Below are positions 41,000-50,226 of a stretch of DNA of 64,000 bases, piece by piece. Both the position numbers and the translations under genes were made by a program. The DNA lies in contig NZ_BKAJ01000065.1 of the NCBI RefSeq assembly GCF_007992495.1, positions 1 to 64,000 of the forward strand. The letters run 5' to 3'. The first letter of the stretch is position 1. Each line of letters starts with the position of its first letter. The notes below the pieces were generated by a model. The model searched no databases. It was not told the DNA's origin and worked only from the letters and a program-made list of their open reading frames with translations. This DNA is from Reyranella soli. Its GTDB lineage: Bacteria; Pseudomonadota; Alphaproteobacteria; Reyranellales; Reyranellaceae.

Positions 41000-41425
41000 A
41001 TGCATACCTATAAAACCCTGACGCTCGAGGAAGCACACACCATCCTCGACGCGGCGCAGAAGAAGGCAGAGGAGGTCGGCGTGCCCGAGGTCCTCTGCGT
41101 CGCCGACAATGCCGGCTATCCCATCGCGCTGCGCCGGCTCGACGGCGGCAAGGTGACCAGCGTGCAGATCGCCATGAACAAGGCCTTCACCGCCGCCGGC
41201 CATCGCAAGCGCACCGACAACTACAAGAACGCCTATCCTGGCGAGGAGGCCTTCGGCATCTTCACCCAGCACGAGGGCCGCTTTACGGTGTTCGTCGGCG
41301 GCTTCCCGATCTTCGTCGACGGCCAGTGCGTCGGCTCGATCGCGGCCTCGGGCGGCAACGGCGAGCAGGACATCGCCTGCTGCGAAGCCGGCATCGCCGC
41401 CTTCATGGCCACCCTGAAGAAGTAG
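41000..41425 (+). CDS. GlcG/HbpS family haem-binding-like protein
   Basis: A 141-aa GlcG/HbpS-like protein. The family segments are TLEEAHTILDAAQKKAEEVG, CVADNAGYPIALRRLDG, NKAFTAAGHRKRT and GGFPIFVDGQCVGSIAASGG. HbpS binds haem and iron, while GlcG is of unclear role in glycolate metabolism. Such genes often accompany oxygenases and dehydratases. No signal peptide is present, so a cytoplasmic location is likely. No convincing ribosome site is seen. GntR follows 4 nt after the stop. Confidence 0.86.
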   Translation: MHTYKTLTLEEAHTILDAAQKKAEEVGVPEVLCVADNAGYPIALRRLDGGKVTSVQIAMNKAFTAAGHRKRTDNYKNAYPGEEAFGIFTQHEGRFTVFVGGFPIFVDGQCVGSIAASGGNGEQDIACCEAGIAAFMATLKK

Positions 41426-41429
41426 CCCC

Positions 41430-42092
41430 ATGGCAACCGATCGCGCCTCCCTCAGCAAAGTCGTGAGCGACCAGATCCGCGGCCAGATCCTCGACGGCAA
41501 GCTCAGGCCCGGCGAGCGCCTGGTCGAGGACAGGCTCTCGGCCGAGCTCGGCGTGTCGCGCGTGCCGGTGCGCGAGGCGCTGCGCGGACTCTCGATGGAA
41601 GGGCTGGTACGGCTGGAGCCCAACCGCGGCGCCAGCGTCGCCGAGATCACGTCCGAGATGGTGGCCGAGCTCGTCGAGGTGCGTACGCTGCTCGAGGCGC
41701 TCAATGCCCGGCTGGCCGCGCGCCGCCACGATCCCGAGATCGTCGCCGCCCTGCAGGACACGCTGAGGCGCGGCAACGCCGCCGCCCAGTCCGCCTCGCC
41801 CGATCACCTCGCACGGCTCAACGGCGAATTCCACGAGCGCCTGGCCGAGGCCAGCCGCAACTCCGTGCTGTCCGACATCATGCGCTCCCTGCGCGAGCGC
41901 ACCTCCCTCGCCTTCTCCATCAACAGCCGCGCCCGCGCGCGAGACGACTGGAAGGAACACGCCGGCATCCTGGCCGCCGTGATCGACGGCGACGAGGAGC
42001 TGGCGGCGCTATTGGCCTCGCGGCACGTGCAGAACGCCGCGGCAGCCTTCGCCAAGGCGCAGGAAGCAACGGACCAGGCGGCGGCGGATTAG
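41430..42092 (+). CDS. GntR family regulator, FadR/FCD subfamily
   Basis: A 220-aa regulator. The winged-helix part contains IRGQILDGKLRPGERLVEDRLSAELGVSRVPVREALRGL (given in the standard order; the recognition helix is in VSRVPVREAL) near residues 14-52. An FCD all-helical ligand domain follows (ELVEVRTLLEALNARLAA, LNGEFHERLAEAS with metal-binding His, and KEHAGILAAVIDGD). FCD regulators usually repress neighbouring catabolic operons until an organic acid binds. The GTATAC sites at 40079 and 40130 are the likely targets, giving control of both divergent units and autoregulation. Confidence 0.9.
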   Translation: MATDRASLSKVVSDQIRGQILDGKLRPGERLVEDRLSAELGVSRVPVREALRGLSMEGLVRLEPNRGASVAEITSEMVAELVEVRTLLEALNARLAARRHDPEIVAALQDTLRRGNAAAQSASPDHLARLNGEFHERLAEASRNSVLSDIMRSLRERTSLAFSINSRARARDDWKEHAGILAAVIDGDEELAALLASRHVQNAAAAFAKAQEATDQAAAD

Positions 42093-42701
42093 CTCGGCAC
42101 AGAGGTTTTGACTGGCCGTCCGGCGAACGGGATCGTGTTCGCTACGCGTGTCGGAAAATCACCGCAAGCCATTGATGCCTCAGATCCTTCCGACACCGGC
42201 GATGGCCGGGCGCTGTCCGCTGAACGCGGACACAAACGACAATGCACGCTCCTCAGCGAGCGTGCGTCGAGAGCCGAGTGCATGCAATGCCATCATTGTT
42301 GGCGAAGGTTTCCGGAGTTTCTGAGGTTTCCGACAGAGGTCGTTGCGGTGTCGTGGAAGCCGACCCACTACCAATGGGGCTCGCCAGCGAATTTCGATAG
42401 TTAAGATAGTTTAGATGTTGGTTTACGAACACAGGCAGGGATGGCTGCCCTGCCGAGCGCGCTTCCGTCCGGCCGGGCAGCCGGACCGGCCGACACGGCG
42501 TCCACCGTGCCCGATGGTATCGGATGAACGATGCATAGAGCAGAGCCGCCAGGAGGCGAGCCTGAAGTCAATATAACTTAAGTGCTTCGAAAAGTAAACT
42601 ACGGTTCTAATTTTTTGCGTGCCGTAAAGAGCGACGCCTGCGGGCCGAATAGACGATCCCGCCATTCGTTGTGTCGCTGGACCGCAATGCCAGCAATGCC
42701 T
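42093..42701. other. 609-bp intergenic region, partly AT-rich
   Basis: No gene could be supported. Short frames on both strands lack ribosome sites. The stretch 42540-42620 is clearly AT-richer than the surroundings, and 42290-42410 (TTTCCGGAGTTTCTGAGG and TCGATAGTTAAGATAG) reads like the flank of a decayed insertion element, though no terminal repeats or transposase frame remain. It separates the GntR operon from the hydroxylase gene. Confidence 0.4.
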
Positions 42702-43460
42702 TCATCGGGCAGTGCGCACGACCCGTTTCAAGAAGATGCGCTCAAGCCACGTAAGCTCAGGGTGCCAAAAGGTGACCATCAGGGTGTAGCGCGTCTGCGT
42801 TCCCGAATGTTCCACCCAATGCACGAAGCTGTCGTCGAAAACGAGAACCTCGCCGTCTCTGTATTCGGCCGACTTGCCGGCCACCCAAATACGTGCCCCC
42901 GCACAGCCTTCCAGGCCGAGATGGGCCACCAAGCTGCCGTTGATCGGACCGGAATGGGGATGAAGGGAGCCCTCTGGCTCGATGGCAGAGAAGCAAACGT
43001 GAAAGCTGTTGTGCGGAACCTGCCGCAACAGCTCAGCTGTCCGCGGGCAAGCCGCGAGATGCTCCCGAACTGGCCGGCCTAGAAGGTAAAAATAGTATGC
43101 TGTCCAACGCTTGGGGTTGAGGTCCGAATCGTAGCGGGCCAGCGAGAAGGATCTCTGAACGTCGGCAAGCTCCTCCCTGATTTCAGGCAGAGCTTGTTTC
43201 AGCCGTTGCGTCCACGGGTGGTCCCGGAGATCGCGCATCGGCGTTGTCTTCAACGCGGGCAAGAGCGGCAGCCACGGAAGCTGGTGATCGTGCACGGACG
43301 ATGCCCATCCATCTCCGCGCACGGCTTTGGCCAATCGTCGAGGCATGGCGAGCAGGTACGAAATTGCGCGAAAAGCGGCCAGTTTGATCGCGCCCGTTTT
43401 CGCGCGGAAGGCCGCGTTTTCCTCTCGGACCGTCGTGAGCCACTCGTCGAGCGCTTCCAT
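42702..43460 (-). CDS. aspartyl/asparaginyl beta-hydroxylase-like 2-oxoglutarate oxygenase
   Basis: A 252-aa protein with a beta-hydroxylase (LpxO-like) domain in its C-terminal 150 residues. The iron and 2-oxoglutarate site is in HPHSGPINGSLVAHLGL and the second His in DDSFVHWVEHSG, with a conserved Arg in TQTRYTLMV. Relatives hydroxylate Asp/Asn side chains or lipid A acyl chains. The N-terminal 60 residues are basic and hydrophobic (AFRAISYLLAMPRRLAKAV) and may contact the membrane. The gene looks less GC-rich than its neighbours and stands next to the AT-rich spacer, which suggests recent transfer. Confidence 0.82.
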   Translation of the reverse strand: MEALDEWLTTVREENAAFRAKTGAIKLAAFRAISYLLAMPRRLAKAVRGDGWASSVHDHQLPWLPLLPALKTTPMRDLRDHPWTQRLKQALPEIREELADVQRSFSLARYDSDLNPKRWTAYYFYLLGRPVREHLAACPRTAELLRQVPHNSFHVCFSAIEPEGSLHPHSGPINGSLVAHLGLEGCAGARIWVAGKSAEYRDGEVLVFDDSFVHWVEHSGTQTRYTLMVTFWHPELTWLERIFLKRVVRTAR

Positions 43461-43572
43461 GGTTCAGCCTGATTGCCTTCACCACCGACAGCCACACCCT
43501 ATTGCAATTTTTCTCCTGGCGTCGACTGCGGTTTACTCGAGGCCGCCTAAGTCAGGTATCAACCAAGTATGC

Positions 43573-43595
43573 CCGTTGTGTTACGATCACAACGG
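43573..43595. terminator. 8-bp inverted repeat downstream of the nitronate monooxygenase gene
   Basis: CCGTTGTG and CACAACGG are perfect arms around TTACGAT. The element lies 33-55 nt past the stop codon of the minus-strand operon ending at 43628, so it may end that transcript. No T-run follows it, so an operator for the hydroxylase gene is an alternative. Confidence 0.35.
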
Positions 43596-43627
43596 TCCCG
43601 ATTCCATTGGTCGGAAGGGCTGAGGCC

Positions 43628-44605
43628 CTACGCCGCCGCCAGCCGCGACAGGCGCTGATTGATGATGGTCTCGGCCTCGCGCATCGTCCGATCGATCAGT
43701 TCCTTGACCGTCGGCACGTCGCGGATCAGGCCGGCCACCATGCCGCACGACCAGGCACCGGCATCCATCTCGCCCTGCTTCATGATGCGCGGATAGACGC
43801 CCGCGACCTCGGGCAGGATGTCCTCGAACTTGATCCTGGCGCCGAGCGCCTTCTCTTTCTCCAGCAGCCGATCGACGGCGGCGTTCTTCAGCACGCGCTC
43901 GGTGTTGCGCAGGGGCCGCATGACGAGCCGGGTGTCGAGCTCGCTCGCCGCCACCAACGCCTGTTTCACGTGCTCGTGGATCGGCGCCTCCTTGGTCGCC
44001 ATGAAGCGCGTGCCCATGTTCATGCCGTCGGCGCCGAGCGACAGCGCCGCGACCAGCGAGCGTCCGTCGGCCATGCCGCCCGAGGCGACGAAGGGGATCT
44101 TCAGCTCCTCGGCCGCGCGCGGCAGCAGGATGAAGTTCGGCACGTCGTCTTCGCCGGGATGGCCGCCGCATTCGAAGCCGTCGACGCTCACCGCGTCGCA
44201 GCCGATCGATTCGGCCTTCAGTGAATGGCGCACCGAGGTGCATTTGTGGATCACCCTGATGCCGGCCTCCTTGAGCGTCGGCAGCCACTTCTGCGGGTTG
44301 TTGCCCGCCGTCTCGACGATCTTTACGCCACCGTCGACGATCGACTTGATGTAGCCCGGGTAGTCGGGCGGCGTGACCGACGGCAGGAAGGTCAGGTTCA
44401 CGCCGAAGGGCTTGTTGGTCATCTCGCGGCAACGCCGGATTTCCTTGGCGAGGTTCTCCGGGTTGCCCTGGGTCAGCCCGGTGATGATGCCGAGCCCGCC
44501 CGCGTTCGATACGGCCGCGGCAAGCTCGGCGAAGCCGACGAAATGCATGCCGCCCTGGATGATCGGATGCTCGATGCCGAACAGCTCGGTGATCTTGGTC
44601 TTCAT
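43628..44605 (-). CDS. nitronate monooxygenase / NAD(P)H-dependent flavin oxidoreductase
   Basis: A 325-aa FMN TIM-barrel protein of the 2-nitropropane dioxygenase family. Typical segments are [66 protein letters not shown] and [20 protein letters not shown]. The catalytic His is probably that of GGHPGED. Many members with this pattern act as enoyl reductases rather than nitronate monooxygenases. The ATG overlaps the ferredoxin stop by 4 nt, so all three genes of the operon are coupled, which suggests a joint redox function. Confidence 0.88.
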   Translation of the reverse strand: MKTKITELFGIEHPIIQGGMHFVGFAELAAAVSNAGGLGIITGLTQGNPENLAKEIRRCREMTNKPFGVNLTFLPSVTPPDYPGYIKSIVDGGVKIVETAGNNPQKWLPTLKEAGIRVIHKCTSVRHSLKAESIGCDAVSVDGFECGGHPGEDDVPNFILLPRAAEELKIPFVASGGMADGRSLVAALSLGADGMNMGTRFMATKEAPIHEHVKQALVAASELDTRLVMRPLRNTERVLKNAAVDRLLEKEKALGARIKFEDILPEVAGVYPRIMKQGEMDAGAWSCGMVAGLIRDVPTVKELIDRTMREAETIINQRLSRLAAA

Positions 44606-44961
44606 GCCTGCTCCATCTCCCCTGCCTTTGCGCCACCCGGGTTGGCCCGAAAGTACTTGTTGAACTTGTCGGCCTCGTCCTTGTGGGCGTCGGCGTCTGC
44701 CGGTACCTCACCCTTGCGGGTGATATTGGGCCACTGTGCCGAATAAGTACGGTTGAGCTCAAGCCATTGCTCCAGGCCCTGCTCGGTATCGGGCAGGATG
44801 GCGTTGGGCGGGCACTCCGGCTCGCAGACGCCGCAGTCGATGCATTCGTCCGGATTGATGACCAGCATGTTCTCGCCCTCGTAGAAGCAATCCACGGGGC
44901 AGACTTCGACGCAGTCCATGTACTTGCACTTGATGCAAGCCTCAGTCACGGCATAGGTCAT
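44602..44961 (-). CDS. fdxA: seven-iron ferredoxin (FdxA-type)
   Basis: A 119-aa ferredoxin. The first Cys set is [17 protein letters not shown], the 3Fe-4S/4Fe-4S pattern of FdxA, and the second is [13 protein letters not shown]. The longer C-terminal tail ([18 protein letters not shown]) is usual in FdxA. It would carry electrons for the molybdoenzyme encoded upstream. Its ATG overlaps that gene's stop by 4 nt, and its stop overlaps the next ATG by 4 nt. The longer frame upstream is the molybdoenzyme gene read in another phase. Confidence 0.93.
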   Translation of the reverse strand: MTYAVTEACIKCKYMDCVEVCPVDCFYEGENMLVINPDECIDCGVCEPECPPNAILPDTEQGLEQWLELNRTYSAQWPNITRKGEVPADADAHKDEADKFNKYFRANPGGAKAGEMEQA

Positions 44962-47282
44962 GCGGCCACCGCGGCATGGATACGGCGCGATATCTCTTCC
45001 TCCGCTGTCGCTTCCTCCGGCGTCGCCTTCGCCAAGCGGACAGGCACGTTCTTGTGGTAGGGCGTGCCGGCGATCGGGTCGCGATTGTCTCCTGCCGTCA
45101 GCAGGTTGGCGCGAGGACCGTTGACCAGCCGCGTGCCATCGGCGCTCGGGTATGCCTGACCAAATCCATGCGGAAGCGCCAGCTGGCCGCGCCGCATGCT
45201 GACGTCCGCCTGGCAGCGCACGACGATGCGTCCCCGCTTGGACTGCACGGCAAGCCAGGCGCCATCTGTCGCTTCGAGGCTGGCGAGGTCGTCCGGATTG
45301 ACCATCAAGGCGCCGTCCGGATCGTTGCGCCGCCACGCCGGGTCGCGAAAGATCTGGTTGGCGTTGAACATGCGCCGCTGGCCGGCCGCCAGGACGAACG
45401 GGAACTCCGGATCGGGCCGTGTCTGGGCCACATCCAGGCGACCCAGCCAGTCGAGCATCTCCGGGATCGCCAGATGCACCTTGCGGTCGGACGTCTCGAC
45501 CAGCGACCATACCTCCTCGTAGTCATGGCGCGTGAACGCCATTCCCTGAGGCGAACGCACCAAGGCTTCGAACAGCTTCTCCCCCAACCGCGCGTCAGGC
45601 ACATCCGGCGGCACGTCCAGCGCGCGCCTGACGGCCGTCGGGTTGCGCCGGGCGCAGGCTTGCGCCGCCGGCCACAGCACGGCAGCGACGCCTGTCCCGT
45701 CGGGAAGAGTCGAACCGAGCGTGTTGTAGAGCACCAGCGCCGCCGCAGGCTGTGCCGCCGGATTGTCCTTCATGAAAGCGCCGAACGCGCGGTCGAACTC
45801 CGGCAGGGATCGCGCCGCCGCCGCTCGCAGCGGGCCAAGCACGTTGTCGCCAGGCAGGATGCCGAGCGCCCGCGCGAGGCGCGAATAGATCTCGGGCTCC
45901 GCCATCGTGCCCGGCAGCGGCGCCAGCACGGCCGGCCGCACATGGAAGAAGTTGTCGGGAAACTCGAAGTTGAAGAGCGTGAACTCGGTCTTCTCGTATT
46001 GGCTCGAGGCCGGTAGGACATAGTGTGCGAGCGCGGCCGTCTCCGTCATCGCAACGTCGACCACGACAAGCAGCTCGAGGGCGCGTAGCGCGCGTTCGGC
46101 TTCCATTGTGTCGGCGGCGGTGTTGGCGGGATTGCTGCTGTCGACGAAGACCGCGCGCAGCCGCTCGGGATGATCCGACAGCACGGCACGAGGGAAGCTG
46201 TTGGGCGGCAGCAGGCCGCCGATGACCTCGTCGCCGGTCGGCGCGTAGACCTTGCCCTGGGAGTTGCCCCACAAGGGCGCGAGCCATGTATGCAGCTGGT
46301 TGGTGCCCTTCCGTCCGAAGTGGCCGGTCAACATGATCAGCAGCTTCTCGAGATAGGAATTCAGCGTCGAGTTGACGCCTTGCTGGATGCCGAGCTCGAC
46401 CCGGACGACCATCGCCTTGGCGGCCTGGATCATGTCGGCGCAGCGGTCGACGTCCGCCGACGAGATGTCGGCAGCCGCCGCCCATTCCTCCACGGGAACC
46501 CGCAGCAGCGCATCCCGCACCGCTTCGAAGCCCACCGTGTGGGCCTCGATGAAGGCCCGGTCGATCGCCCCGCGCCGGACCAGCGTCGCCAGCAGGGCCG
46601 CCAGCAGGAAGGCATCGGCCCCCGGCCGTACCGCCAGGTGCAGGTCGGCCAGTTCCGCGGTCTCGGTGCGCCGGGGATCGACGACGATCAGCTTCCGCGC
46701 GGAATCCTTGCGGATCCGGTTCAGGTGGTCGCGCGCGTTGGGAAAGCCATGCGCGACCCAGGGATTGCATCCCAGCACGAACAGCAGGTCGCAGTGATGC
46801 ACATCCTCGGCGGTATGGCAGTTCTGGCCGCCGAACATGCGACCGTTGACCCAGAAGTCGCCGGTCTTCTCCTGGGCGAGCGCATTGAAGGTGTTGCGCG
46901 AGCCGAGCGCCCGCAAGAGGCCGGTGACGTAGGCGCCGCCGGCGTGGTTGCCCTGCCCGCCGCCGCCATAGAGCGCGAAGCTCTGGCCGCCGTGCGCCGC
47001 ATGGATCTGGCGTACCCGCTCGGCGATTTCCGCGACGGCCGTGTCCCAGTCGATCGGCTCGAAGCCGCCGTCCGCACGACGCCGCAGCGGTGTGGTCAGC
47101 CTGTCCTTGTGATGGACATAGTAGGGAATGCGCGCCGCCTTGTTGCAGAGATAGCCCTGCGACTTGGGATTGCTGCGGTCGCCGCGTATCTTGCCCATCC
47201 GATCGTTCTCGATCGCCACCTCGATCCCGCAGTTCACGTAGCAGAGATTGCAGGCGGTCTTGTGCCACTGGACGTCCGACAT
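44958..47282 (-). CDS. molybdopterin oxidoreductase (DMSO-reductase family)
   Basis: A 774-aa molybdenum bis-MGD enzyme. An N-terminal [4Fe-4S] site is [12 protein letters not shown] with a fourth Cys in YLCNKAAR. Then [51 protein letters not shown] and the C-terminal domain beginning [16 protein letters not shown] with [13 protein letters not shown]. No twin-Arg signal is present, so it should be cytoplasmic. The molybdenum ligand cannot be read with confidence. AAGGAG lies 6 nt before the ATG at 47282. It leads an operon with ferredoxin and nitronate monooxygenase, so it probably oxidises or reduces an organic substrate with ferredoxin. Confidence 0.9.
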   Translation of the reverse strand: MSDVQWHKTACNLCYVNCGIEVAIENDRMGKIRGDRSNPKSQGYLCNKAARIPYYVHHKDRLTTPLRRRADGGFEPIDWDTAVAEIAERVRQIHAAHGGQSFALYGGGGQGNHAGGAYVTGLLRALGSRNTFNALAQEKTGDFWVNGRMFGGQNCHTAEDVHHCDLLFVLGCNPWVAHGFPNARDHLNRIRKDSARKLIVVDPRRTETAELADLHLAVRPGADAFLLAALLATLVRRGAIDRAFIEAHTVGFEAVRDALLRVPVEEWAAAADISSADVDRCADMIQAAKAMVVRVELGIQQGVNSTLNSYLEKLLIMLTGHFGRKGTNQLHTWLAPLWGNSQGKVYAPTGDEVIGGLLPPNSFPRAVLSDHPERLRAVFVDSSNPANTAADTMEAERALRALELLVVVDVAMTETAALAHYVLPASSQYEKTEFTLFNFEFPDNFFHVRPAVLAPLPGTMAEPEIYSRLARALGILPGDNVLGPLRAAAARSLPEFDRAFGAFMKDNPAAQPAAALVLYNTLGSTLPDGTGVAAVLWPAAQACARRNPTAVRRALDVPPDVPDARLGEKLFEALVRSPQGMAFTRHDYEEVWSLVETSDRKVHLAIPEMLDWLGRLDVAQTRPDPEFPFVLAAGQRRMFNANQIFRDPAWRRNDPDGALMVNPDDLASLEATDGAWLAVQSKRGRIVVRCQADVSMRRGQLALPHGFGQAYPSADGTRLVNGPRANLLTAGDNRDPIAGTPYHKNVPVRLAKATPEEATAEEEISRRIHAAVAA

Positions 47283-47310
47283 GGCGTTCTCCTTGGGCGT
47301 TGAGGTGAGA

Positions 47311-47381
47311 CTGTCACCCCGAGCGTAGCGAGGGGCCTTTGAGGCCACAGGAAAGGTCCCTCGCTGTGCTCGGGATGACAG
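47311..47381. repeat. dispersed inverted repeat, family B copy 2
   Basis: CTGTCACCCCGAG...CTCGGGATGACAG with inner GGGGCCTTT and AAAGGTCCC arms. It lies between the enoyl-CoA hydratase stop and the molybdoenzyme start, both on the minus strand, and probably marks an operon boundary. Confidence 0.88.
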
Positions 47382-47385
47382 TGGG

Positions 47386-48174
47386 TTAGCGTCCCTGGAA
47401 CTGTGCTTCGCGGCGCTCGACGAACGAGCGGATGCCTTCCTTGGCGTCCTCCGTGTTCATCACGGCGGCATGGATCGCGGGGATGGCCGCGACCGCCATG
47501 GCCTCGCCGGCCTGGATGTATTTCAGCGCCGCTTCCTTCATGGCGCGCAGGCCGAGCGGCGCGTTGCGCGCGATGCGCCGGGCGATCTCGATCGCACGCT
47601 CGACCTGCTGGCCGGCCGGCACCACCTCCTGGACCAGGCCGATCTGCAGCGCACGCCCGGCGTCGAACTCGTCGCACAGCATCAGGTGGTACATGGCGTT
47701 GCCCCAGCCGGTCCGCGTCAGGAACCGGAAATGCGCGCCACCCAGGGGCGCGATGCCGCGCCGCGACTCCATCTGGCAGAAGCGTGCGCTGTCGGCGGCC
47801 ACCACGATGTCGGCTGCCAGCATCATCTCGATGCCGATGGTGAGGCAGAGTCCCTGCACTGCGGCCACGACCGGCTTCATCGTGCGACGCCGCAGCGCGA
47901 ACGGATCGACATTGTCCGGCGGATTGTCGCGGCGTTCGCGGTTGGGACCGAAGAACTTCGGCATGTCGAGGCCGGCCGTCGTGTGCTCGCCGGCGAAGGC
48001 GAGGACGGCGACCCACAGATCGTCGTCACGGTCGAACGCCGTGAAGGCCTCCGACAGCTCGCTCATCATGCCCGGTGTGAAGGCGTTCCGCTTGGCCACG
48101 TTGTCGACGACGATCTTGAAGATCCGGCCATCGACCTCGGTGCGAATCGTCCCAGGCTGGGCGGCGTCAGGCAT
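47386..48174 (-). CDS. enoyl-CoA hydratase/isomerase (crotonase) family protein
   Basis: A 262-aa crotonase. Segments are IFKIVVDNVAKRNAFTPGMM, VLAFAGEHTTAGLDMPKFF (oxyanion strand), KPVVAAVQGLCLTIGIEMML and GIAPLGGAHFRFLTRTGWGN. The usual first catalytic Glu of hydratases is in the LTIGIEMML stretch. The second is not obvious, so isomerase or lyase activity is possible. The ATG at 48174 has GGAG 7 nt upstream and overlaps the GST stop by 8 nt, so it is the last gene of the SDR-GST-crotonase operon. Confidence 0.9.
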   Translation of the reverse strand: MPDAAQPGTIRTEVDGRIFKIVVDNVAKRNAFTPGMMSELSEAFTAFDRDDDLWVAVLAFAGEHTTAGLDMPKFFGPNRERRDNPPDNVDPFALRRRTMKPVVAAVQGLCLTIGIEMMLAADIVVAADSARFCQMESRRGIAPLGGAHFRFLTRTGWGNAMYHLMLCDEFDAGRALQIGLVQEVVPAGQQVERAIEIARRIARNAPLGLRAMKEAALKYIQAGEAMAVAAIPAIHAAVMNTEDAKEGIRSFVERREAQFQGR

Positions 48175-48841
48175 CGTGTTTCTCCGTGGCTGGTGGTGGT
48201 GGCGCCAGGTTGGCACGCAAGGCTTCCTGGTAGGCGGGCCGGGCCGCGATGCGGGCGACGTAGTCGTGGCAGATCGGCGGCACAGGCACGCCGTAGTTGA
48301 TCGCCCACACCAGGCAGGTCGTGAGCAGCATGTCGGCGCTGGTGAATCGCTCGCCGACCAGATAGCGCCGGCCGTCCCCCAGGGCGTGGACGACGTGGCG
48401 CAGCTGGGTCTCGAAGTACTGGCTGGCGCTCTCGACGGCGATCGGTGCATCGCCGTAGATGTGCTTCAGGTCGCGGTGGCGGCGCATGACGTAGAGGCTC
48501 GTCGCGTCGAGCTCCATGGCGATATGGAAGCACCATTCCAGCCACGTCGCGCGCAGCCTGGCGTCGTTGGGCACCAGCCGGTTGTCGTCGGTGCCGTAGG
48601 TATCGGAGAGATAGGCGATGATGGCCGGGCTCTCGGCGATGGTGAAATCGCCATCCTGCAGGACGGGGATCTTCTGGCGCGGGTTGATGCGCGTGAACTC
48701 GTCCGTCTTGGTCTCGCCCGTGCGCGGCAGGATGGGATGCGGCACATAGTCGAGCGACAGCTCATGCAGCGCCCAGACGGCGCGCAGGGTGCGGCTGGTG
48801 GTGACGCCCCACAGATGCAGTCGGGGTTGCTGCCCGGCCAT
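48167..48841 (-). CDS. glutathione S-transferase
   Basis: A 224-aa GST. The thioredoxin-like domain has TSRTLRAVWALHELSLDY with the candidate catalytic Ser or Thr in GVTTSRT. The cis-Pro is in QKIPVLQDGDFTIAESPAII, and the C-terminal helical domain follows (DARLRATWLEWCFHIAME, LVGERFTSADML). It conjugates or isomerises electrophiles. It lies 1 nt behind the SDR gene and overlaps the crotonase gene by 8 nt. A second, unrelated GST is at 55408. Confidence 0.92.
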   Translation of the reverse strand: MAGQQPRLHLWGVTTSRTLRAVWALHELSLDYVPHPILPRTGETKTDEFTRINPRQKIPVLQDGDFTIAESPAIIAYLSDTYGTDDNRLVPNDARLRATWLEWCFHIAMELDATSLYVMRRHRDLKHIYGDAPIAVESASQYFETQLRHVVHALGDGRRYLVGERFTSADMLLTTCLVWAINYGVPVPPICHDYVARIAARPAYQEALRANLAPPPPATEKHDA

Positions 48842-48842
48842 G

Positions 48843-49598
48843 TCACCACCTCTCGATCGACGTGCGCAGGTCGAGCTCGTGGGTCCAGCCGTAGGCCGGC
48901 TGGACGTGCAGCGCCCAATACGCCTCGGCGATCGCCTTGGTCTGGATCAGGGTGTTCGGCGGCAGCGAATCGACCTTGTCGCCGATGCGCGCCCGCATGC
49001 GCTTGCGGATGGCCTCGCTGTCGACGCCGCCGTCGATCAGGAGGTGGGCGACATGGATGTTCTTTGGCCCCAGCTCGCGCGCCATCGACTGCGCCAGGGC
49101 GCGCAGGCCGAACTTCGCCGAGGCGAAGGCGGCAAAGCCCGCGCCGCCGCGCACGCTGGCGGTGGCGCCCGTGAACAGGATGGTCCCGTGGCCGCGCTGC
49201 AGCATGTAGCGCGCCGCCTCGCGGCCGGTGAGGAAGCCGCCGTAGCAGGCGAGTTCCCAGGACTTGCGGAACAGGGACTCACTCGTCTCGAGCAGCGGCG
49301 TGTTGACGTTCGAGCCGGCGTTGTAGAGGCAGACCTCGATGGGCCCGACTTCGCGTTCGACCTCGGCGAACAGGTCCTGGACCGCGGCCTCCTGGCGGGC
49401 GTCGACGCTGAACGCCTGCAGCGCGCCGCCGCTGGCCACGACCTCGTCGATCAGCGCCTTGGCCTTGGCGGCGTCGCGCCGCGCCATGCAGACCTGCAGC
49501 CCGCCGGCAGCGAAGCGTCGGGCCACCGCGGCGCCGATGGCATCGCCGGCACCCACGAGCAGGGCGACAGGCCCGCCGGCTATGCTGCTGGCTGTCAT
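48843..49598 (-). CDS. SDR-fold protein lacking the catalytic tyrosine (paralogue 1)
   Basis: A 251-aa SDR. VALLVGAGDAIGAAVARRF is the nucleotide motif and LYNAGSNVN stands for NNAG. The active-site stretch is FAAFASAKFGLR, with Phe where the Tyr of Tyr-x3-Lys should be. It shares the C-terminal pattern ELGPKNIHVAHLLID and W-x-HELDLRTSIERW with the paralogues at 52244 and 54701. Such SDRs may work by a different mechanism or only bind. It starts the SDR-GST-crotonase operon, AGGGAA lies before the ATG, and an inverted repeat lies in its promoter. Confidence 0.87.
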   Translation of the reverse strand: MTASSIAGGPVALLVGAGDAIGAAVARRFAAGGLQVCMARRDAAKAKALIDEVVASGGALQAFSVDARQEAAVQDLFAEVEREVGPIEVCLYNAGSNVNTPLLETSESLFRKSWELACYGGFLTGREAARYMLQRGHGTILFTGATASVRGGAGFAAFASAKFGLRALAQSMARELGPKNIHVAHLLIDGGVDSEAIRKRMRARIGDKVDSLPPNTLIQTKAIAEAYWALHVQPAYGWTHELDLRTSIERW

Positions 49599-49621
49599 GT
49601 GCGTTTCCCTATTCGATCATT

Positions 49622-49644
49622 GTTAGTTTGAAAACAGCACTAAC
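49622..49644. promoter_or_regulatory. inverted repeat upstream of the SDR-GST-crotonase operon
   Basis: GTTAGT and ACTAAC are perfect 6-bp arms around 11 nt, 24-46 bp before the SDR start codon. A related half-site, ATTAGTTTT, is in the HxlR/CoA-transferase divergent promoter at 50266. HxlR, encoded next door, is the obvious candidate to bind it, but that is inference. Confidence 0.35.
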
Positions 49645-49683
49645 TAGTGTCGACTTGTTCGCCGCGCGTCGCAAGTGGATTCC

Positions 49684-50217
49684 CTACGGATGTGCGCGAG
49701 AAGATCTAACCGGACGCCGTTGTTTTCTGTCGCCGGCCGGCACGTCGGCCGGCATATGGCGCGGGCTCGCCGCGCCCGGCCCGCGATGGACATGGACCTG
49801 CTTGGGACTGAGCGGCTCGCCGCATTCCGAGCAGATCATCACCGGGTCGAAGGTCTTGCCGCAGTTCGTGTGCTGGTGAAGCAGGGGCCGGCCCTTCTTG
49901 CCGGCCATGTGGATGTCGCCCCAATGCACGATGGCCATGACAATAGGGTAGAGATCGAGCCCCTTCTGCGTCAGCCGGTACTCGTAGCGCAGGGGCCGCT
50001 CCTGGTAGGGCACCTTGGCCAGCACGAAGTCCTTCACCAGCTTGCGCAGGCGGCTGGCGAGGATCGGCCGGGTCACGCCGAGCCGCGCCTGGAATTCCTC
50101 GAAGCGGCGCACGCGCAGGAAGCAGTCGCGCAGGATCAAGAGGGTCCAGCGGTCGCCGATGACCGACACCGTGCGCGCCACCGAGCACGCCTCGTCCTCG
50201 AGCTTGTTCCAACGCAT
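49684..50217 (-). CDS. HxlR family transcriptional regulator
   Basis: A 177-aa protein. The HxlR winged helix spans residues 8-105: CSVARTVSVIGDRWTLLILRD, FEEFQARLGVTRPILASRLRKL and YEYRLTQKGLDLYPIVMAI. Near residue 128 a Cys pair (MICSECGEPL) adds a possible zinc site to the usual HxlR fold, and a basic tail follows. The ATG at 50217 is used. The frame is open further upstream, but the first conserved segment starts here. It lies between the SDR operon and a divergent CoA transferase and probably controls both. Confidence 0.87.
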   Translation of the reverse strand: MRWNKLEDEACSVARTVSVIGDRWTLLILRDCFLRVRRFEEFQARLGVTRPILASRLRKLVKDFVLAKVPYQERPLRYEYRLTQKGLDLYPIVMAIVHWGDIHMAGKKGRPLLHQHTNCGKTFDPVMICSECGEPLSPKQVHVHRGPGAASPRHMPADVPAGDRKQRRPVRSSRAHP

Positions 50218-50226
50218 GGTTGAGCT

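Noticed and set aside
42108..42404. Possible 98-codon gene in the 609-bp spacer
   Set aside because: No ribosome site, no recognisable motif, and composition like the surrounding non-coding debris.
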